DNA of 64,000 nt, taken from NCBI GenBank assembly GCA_016213105.1, contig JACRBN010000004.1:62001-126000 (forward strand), read 5' to 3'. The notes beneath the pieces were generated by a model. That model was given only the letters and a program-made list of their open reading frames with translations, was not told where the DNA came from and searched no databases. Both the position numbers and the translations under genes were made by a program. Origin of the DNA: Chloroflexota bacterium (GTDB lineage: Bacteria; Chloroflexota; Anaerolineae; Anaerolineales; Villigracilaceae). This document shows, one piece after another, positions 61,195 through 64,000 of this stretch (positions are counted from its first letter, which is position 1; every line of letters starts with the position of its first letter).

Positions 61195-61626
61195 ATGAGT
61201 TATTCACTCTCCTTCTCCCAAGCCATTTTCACCGTCCTGTTTGTCGGCGACAAAGTCGAACAGGGATTTTATGACTTTGTCCCCACCAAGGAATTGTCCA
61301 CTGCGCTGAACATCCCCAACCCGTCGGCGGTCAAGATTCTGGGCAACCTTGCCAGCGCAGGCATCATCGAAACCCGCGAAGGCTCACGCGGCGGGGTGCG
61401 CTTGGCAAAACTCGCCCAGCAAATCACCCTGCTGGATGTGTTCACCGCCATTGAAACGGGCAAACCCATGTTCCGCCAGGATCATAAACTGCGAGTGACT
61501 GGAGAAAAGCCCACCCGAGCCCAACAATCTGTATATGCAATTCTCACGGATGCGGAAACCGCCATGAAAACCAGATTGGCGCAAACAACAATTGCTGATT
61601 TGATGGCGACCTTTTACAAGAAGTAA
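61195..61626 (+). CDS. Rrf2-family transcriptional regulator
   Basis: 143 residues. The winged helix (SQAIFTVLFVGDK; PTKELSTALNIPNPSAVKILGNLASAGIIETREGSRGG as separated parts) matches Rrf2. The three-cysteine cluster of IscR/NsrR-type iron-sulfur sensors is absent; there is no Cys in the protein, so it is a non-cluster member. It is expected to bind the palindrome that overlaps its own start, and a similar one before the next gene. Confidence 0.88.
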   Translation: MSYSLSFSQAIFTVLFVGDKVEQGFYDFVPTKELSTALNIPNPSAVKILGNLASAGIIETREGSRGGVRLAKLAQQITLLDVFTAIETGKPMFRQDHKLRVTGEKPTRAQQSVYAILTDAETAMKTRLAQTTIADLMATFYKK

Positions 61627-61640
61627 TATTTTTTGCATAG

Positions 61641-61665
61641 TACTATATATAATTTATATGTAGTA
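61641..61665. promoter_or_regulatory. Rrf2 operator 2
   Basis: TACTATATATA-ATT-TATATGTAGTA: 10 of 11 arm positions pair around a 3-nt centre, the same architecture and AT-rich (A)CTA half-sites as operator 1. Confidence 0.65.
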
Positions 61666-61698
61666 TATAAATAACCAGCAAAACAAGGAGATTGAAAA

Positions 61699-62019
61699 AT
61701 GAAAGCACAAGAACTATCAAATATAAAATGGTATCACTATGTAGCAAATTTCTTTGCCGGGATGATTCTTGCGAATGTCGTACCACATTATGTCAATGGC
61801 ATTTCCGGCAACCCATTCCCATCCCCTTTTGGCAATCCACCGGGTTTGGGTAATTCATCGCCATTAAGTAACGTGCTGTGGGGGGCGCTTAATATGGTCA
61901 TCGGATATTTGCTCTTCAGGTTCAGCAAGGTTTCAGAAAAAAGAATCGTTTCATTGATCATTTTCTTCGCTGGCATTGTTTGCCAGGGGGTTATATTAAG
62001 TATTGCATTTTCACGTTAA
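61699..62019 (+). CDS. Small membrane protein in the Rrf2 module
   Basis: 106 residues, with CAAGGAGATTG before the ATG. Three hydrophobic segments (YHYVANFFAGMILANVVP; LSNVLWGALNMVIGYLLF; IVSLIIFFAGIVCQGVILSIAF) with a Gly/Pro/Asn-rich loop between the first two. No family recognised. It is preceded by a probable Rrf2 operator and followed at once by a palindromic element that begins at its stop codon. Confidence 0.7.
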   Translation: MKAQELSNIKWYHYVANFFAGMILANVVPHYVNGISGNPFPSPFGNPPGLGNSSPLSNVLWGALNMVIGYLLFRFSKVSEKRIVSLIIFFAGIVCQGVILSIAFSR

Positions 62020-62134
62020 TAACTCACCTTACGCACCTAAAGCGTGATTCCCTGAGCGGAGCGAAGGGTCTCTACCTTGAAATAAGAGGTTCTTCGCTTC
62101 GCTCAGAACGACACTGCGTAAGGTGAATTAATAA
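62016..62134. repeat. MITE-like composite palindrome
   Basis: Outer arms TTAATAACTCACCTTACGCA (62016-62035) and TGCGTAAGGTGAATTAATAA (62115-62134) pair at 18 of 20 positions. Inner arms CTGAGCGGAGCGAAG (62052-62066) and CTTCGCTTCGCTCAG (62092-62106) also pair. No open frame lies inside. It ends 16 bp before a truncated rrf2 remnant. Confidence 0.75.
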
Positions 62135-62149
62135 AATTGTTTCAACCTG

Positions 62150-62185
62150 GCAGTTGATTTGATGACGAACCGCCATAAGAAGTAA
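62150..62185 (+). pseudogene. 3'-terminal remnant of a second rrf2-type gene
   Basis: GCAGTTGATTTGATGACGAA...AAGAAGTAA reads AVDLMTNRHKK-stop, matching the end of the intact rrf2 gene (ADLMATFYKK-stop). The downstream TACTTTTTGCATA also matches the sequence after rrf2 (TATTTTTTGCATA). The 5' part is gone, apparently replaced by the MITE-like element. Confidence 0.7.
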
Positions 62186-62198
62186 TACTTTTTGCATA

Positions 62199-62225
62199 CA
62201 ACCACATGGATTCCATGTCTGGTTG
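62199..62225. promoter_or_regulatory. Inverted repeat ahead of the DUF-type membrane gene
   Basis: CAACCACATGG-ATT-CCATGTCTGGTTG, an imperfect palindrome at the same place relative to TTTTTGCATA as Rrf2 operator 2, but with different half-sites. Confidence 0.5.
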
Positions 62226-62252
62226 TAGAAAATCAAAATAAGGAGATAAATC

Positions 62253-62621
62253 ATGAAATTGAAAGTTTTGCTGCGCCTCATCGGAGTTGTGCAACTGATT
62301 CTGGGAGCATTCTATCTGTTCCTGCCGCTGCAATTTTTGTCCATGCAGGGACTCTCGACCCCTGGCGCCGACAACGCCTACCCGCTCGGAATGCTCGCCG
62401 CCCGCTTTCTGGCGTATGGCATCGGCATGTTTTTCATCGCCCGCGACTCCGAAAAGAATCGCTTCTGGATTAACAACATGATTCTGATTCAAGCCGTGGA
62501 TTTGGCGGTGGGGATTTTTTACACCGCGACGGGAATCGTGGGGCTGAGTCATTCCGCCTTCCCCATGTTCAATGCGGCGCTGTTCATCGTTCTGCTGATG
62601 CTGTGGCGTCCCACGAAATAG
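62253..62621 (+). CDS. Four-helix membrane protein
   Basis: 122 residues, with AAGGAGATAAATC before the ATG. Four hydrophobic helices (LLRLIGVVQLILGAFYLFLP; LGMLAARFLAYGIGMFFIA; MILIQAVDLAVGIFYTATGIVG; FNAALFIVLLMLW) and an R-DSEKN loop. It resembles small DoxX/DUF4345-like proteins in size and layout, without certainty. It is 8 bp upstream of a methyltransferase and probably cotranscribed. Confidence 0.72.
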   Translation: MKLKVLLRLIGVVQLILGAFYLFLPLQFLSMQGLSTPGADNAYPLGMLAARFLAYGIGMFFIARDSEKNRFWINNMILIQAVDLAVGIFYTATGIVGLSHSAFPMFNAALFIVLLMLWRPTK

Positions 62622-62629
62622 GGAGAATA

Positions 62630-63238
62630 ATGATCTCTACCCTTTTATTCACCTGGTTACAAGGCGCGGACTTTTATCACGATCTGCACAAACAGGCGGT
62701 TGATTTGTTGCCGCAGGGCAATGGTCAACTCTGGCTGGACATTGGCAGCGGACCAGGATTAGTGTCGCGGCTGGCAGCGCAGCGCGGATATCGCGTAACG
62801 GGGATTGACTCAGACGCGGCAAGCATTCAAACCGCCAAATTGATCGCTGTCAGTCAGGGATTATCCATCGAATTCAAGTCGGGAGATGTCTTCAAACTTC
62901 CAGCAGAATCTGCGGACGTGGTTTCAGCCGCGTCGCTATTGGCGGTTCTGCCCGACAGGGAAAAAGGACTCAAATCGCTGTGGAGCGCAGTCCGCGCGGG
63001 TGGGTCGCTGCTCATCATCGAGCCAACTCATCAAATGAACAGCGAGAACGCCGCCCGCGCCATCCAAAACGGACTTCCAAAAAAACGCATTGCGGGACTT
63101 CGCATGTGGGCAAACGCCAGGCAGGGAAACATCGTTGACCCAGCCATCTATGAAACCCTCGGCGCGGAATCAATCCGCTTCACGCCGCTGCTGCAAGGCT
63201 TGGTGGGAGCGTGGGTGATTCAGAAACCGCAAACCTAA
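62630..63238 (+). CDS. Class I SAM-dependent methyltransferase
   Basis: 202 residues from MISTLLFTWLQGADFYHDLH, with AGGGAGAATA before the ATG. Motif I LWLDIGSGPGLVSRLA, motif II VTGIDSDAASIQTAKL, and the acidic segment SADVVSAASLLAVLPD followed by AGGSLLIIEP identify the Rossmann methyltransferase core. The substrate is unknown. It follows the four-helix membrane gene closely. Confidence 0.87.
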   Translation: MISTLLFTWLQGADFYHDLHKQAVDLLPQGNGQLWLDIGSGPGLVSRLAAQRGYRVTGIDSDAASIQTAKLIAVSQGLSIEFKSGDVFKLPAESADVVSAASLLAVLPDREKGLKSLWSAVRAGGSLLIIEPTHQMNSENAARAIQNGLPKKRIAGLRMWANARQGNIVDPAIYETLGAESIRFTPLLQGLVGAWVIQKPQT

Positions 63239-63257
63239 AGCAAATCAAATTTTGCTC

Positions 63258-63287
63258 TTGACAAAATGACCTGTGGTCAGCTATAAA
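63258..63287 (+). promoter_or_regulatory. Promoter of the second tetR-type gene
   Basis: TTGACA (63258-63263), 18 nt, TATAAA (63282-63287), 20 nt before the ATG. Confidence 0.78.
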
Positions 63288-63300
63288 TGACCATAGGTCA
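63267..63300. promoter_or_regulatory. Twin TetR operators
   Basis: TGACC-TGT-GGTCA (63267-63279) and TGACC-ATA-GGTCA (63288-63300), two identical-arm palindromes exactly 21 bp apart, flanking the -10 box. Confidence 0.85.
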
Positions 63301-63307
63301 TTTATTT

Positions 63308-63961
63308 ATGAAAAAACAACGCGCAACCAATAGCGAAGACAAACTGGCAAAGCGTCAGGTCATCCTGACTGCCGCCCTGCAAATTTTCAAGCGGACTTCC
63401 TACAACGAAGTCACCATGTCTGCCATTGCGGATAAAACCAAACTGGCGAAAGGCACGCTCTTTCTATACTTCCCCACCAAGGAGGAATTGTTCCTTGCCT
63501 TGCTGGAAGCACAGCTCATCGAATGGTTTGACGCGGTGGACGCGGAACTCGACTCCCTTGAAGGAAAGTCCATCCCCGCCATCGCTTCTCTGTTTGCCAA
63601 CTCTCTCGATGAACGCGCCGAGTTTACCCGCCTGCTTGCCATCCACTCGACCATCCTCGAACAAAACGTCAGCTATGAATCGATTTTCAAACATAAGCAA
63701 CTGATTCTGCAAAGGCTGGTTGGGACAGGCGCTCGCCTTGAAAAATCCCTGTCATTTCTACAAGCTGGGCAGGGGGCGCATTTCATTTTGCAATGTCAGG
63801 CTCTGGTGGTTGGCTTGTGGCATCTCAGCGACCCAGCCCCCACCGCGCGTAAAGTTATTGAACAAGAAGGATTGACCGCTTTCAAGTTGGATTTCAATTT
63901 CGAATTCAAAAACGCACTGACCTCTTTGCTCTATGGCATCGAGAAACAATCAAAATCATAA
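63308..63961 (+). CDS. TetR-family transcriptional regulator
   Basis: 217 residues from MKKQRATNSEDKLAKRQVIL. The helix-turn-helix region is AIADKTKLAKGTLFLYFPTKEEL. The C-terminal domain is helical (FLALLEAQLIEWFDAVDAEL). An upstream in-frame ATG at 63287 overlaps the -10 box and is excluded. Two palindromes across the promoter imply autorepression; the gene that starts 15 bp downstream is probably also controlled. The leader of about 14 nt lacks a ribosome site. Confidence 0.9.
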   Translation: MKKQRATNSEDKLAKRQVILTAALQIFKRTSYNEVTMSAIADKTKLAKGTLFLYFPTKEELFLALLEAQLIEWFDAVDAELDSLEGKSIPAIASLFANSLDERAEFTRLLAIHSTILEQNVSYESIFKHKQLILQRLVGTGARLEKSLSFLQAGQGAHFILQCQALVVGLWHLSDPAPTARKVIEQEGLTAFKLDFNFEFKNALTSLLYGIEKQSKS

Positions 63962-63975
63962 AAAGGAATCAACTC

Positions 63976-64000
63976 ATGAAATACTTTATCACTGGCGCAA
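63976..64000 (+). CDS. Start of an NAD-dependent epimerase/SDR-like gene (partial)
   Basis: Only eight codons are visible, MKYFITGA, after AAAAGGAATCAACTC. This matches the first strand and glycine motif of extended short-chain dehydrogenases, and the gene continues beyond the window. It is likely cotranscribed with the preceding TetR gene. Confidence 0.55.

Overview
ORGANISM. The window is a chromosome segment of a bacterium that I would place in the Chloroflexota, most likely class Anaerolineae (inference). The main reasons are three giant secreted proteins ending in cysteine-containing SLH-like repeats of the GGCG..YCP..TRAEMAVF type, genes with dense GC-rich coding, abundant small palindromic repeats between genes, Thr/Pro-rich lipoproteins, and a two-gene glycine decarboxylase (gcvPA/gcvPB). 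No rRNA, tRNA, CRISPR array, IS transposase or phage gene was seen. LAYOUT. 1-4.2 kb (minus): glycerol catabolism, glpK then glpD, followed by a partial secernin-like (C69) peptidase. 4.2-9.1 kb: peroxide defence, with katG and oxyR divergent around a well-formed OxyR operator, then rubrerythrin and an aquaporin. 9.5-23.2 kb: three very large exported proteins (an M4 thermolysin-like protease, a 1575-residue multidomain surface protein and an S8 subtilisin-like protease), each with a signal peptide, adhesin-type domains and three C-terminal SLH-like repeats. 23.3-25.9 kb: fmt and three small membrane proteins. 25.9-29.6 kb: a tandem glycine riboswitch with its own promoter and terminator controlling gcvH-gcvPA-gcvPB. 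29.7-30.7 kb: a HEPN/MNT pair flanked by a perfect 63-nt direct repeat. 30.8-34.1 kb (minus): three paralogous lipoproteins. 34.2-39.8 kb: a DUF1786 protein, a VOC protein, a coiled-coil zinc-ribbon protein and glmS. 39.9-43.2 kb is accessory: an AT-rich orphan, a DUF559 nuclease-like gene and a decayed second copy of it, a VOC protein and a lipoprotein. 43.2-45.5 kb: a Stf0-type sulfotransferase, an EamA transporter and a LURP-one-related protein. 45.7-55.6 kb: one long co-directional run behind a PadR regulator, containing an ICMT/DUF1295-type membrane enzyme, two NmrA-like reductases, a carotenoid-isomerase-like FAD enzyme with a thioredoxin-like tail, an SCP2-Lnt fusion and two CPBP (Rce1-like) membrane proteases. 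55.6-64 kb: regulator-plus-effector modules (ArsR with methyltransferase; TetR divergent from an ABC exporter with two tiny membrane proteins; Rrf2 with small membrane proteins; a second TetR), most with visible palindromic operators. HOW IT WORKS TOGETHER. Glycerol and glycine use, peroxide handling and extracellular proteolysis suggest a heterotroph feeding on polymers and exposed to oxygen. The 45-64 kb part is rich in membrane-lipid and membrane-protein modification enzymes under one-component regulators. The most unusual candidate system is the PadR operon, which combines ICMT-like, Rce1-like, N-acyltransferase-like and lipid-binding parts. A recurring theme is small palindromic elements that have entered leaders, a riboswitch and even coding sequences in frame. 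Several promoters have a -10 box only 6-8 nt from the start codon, which suggests leaderless mRNAs.
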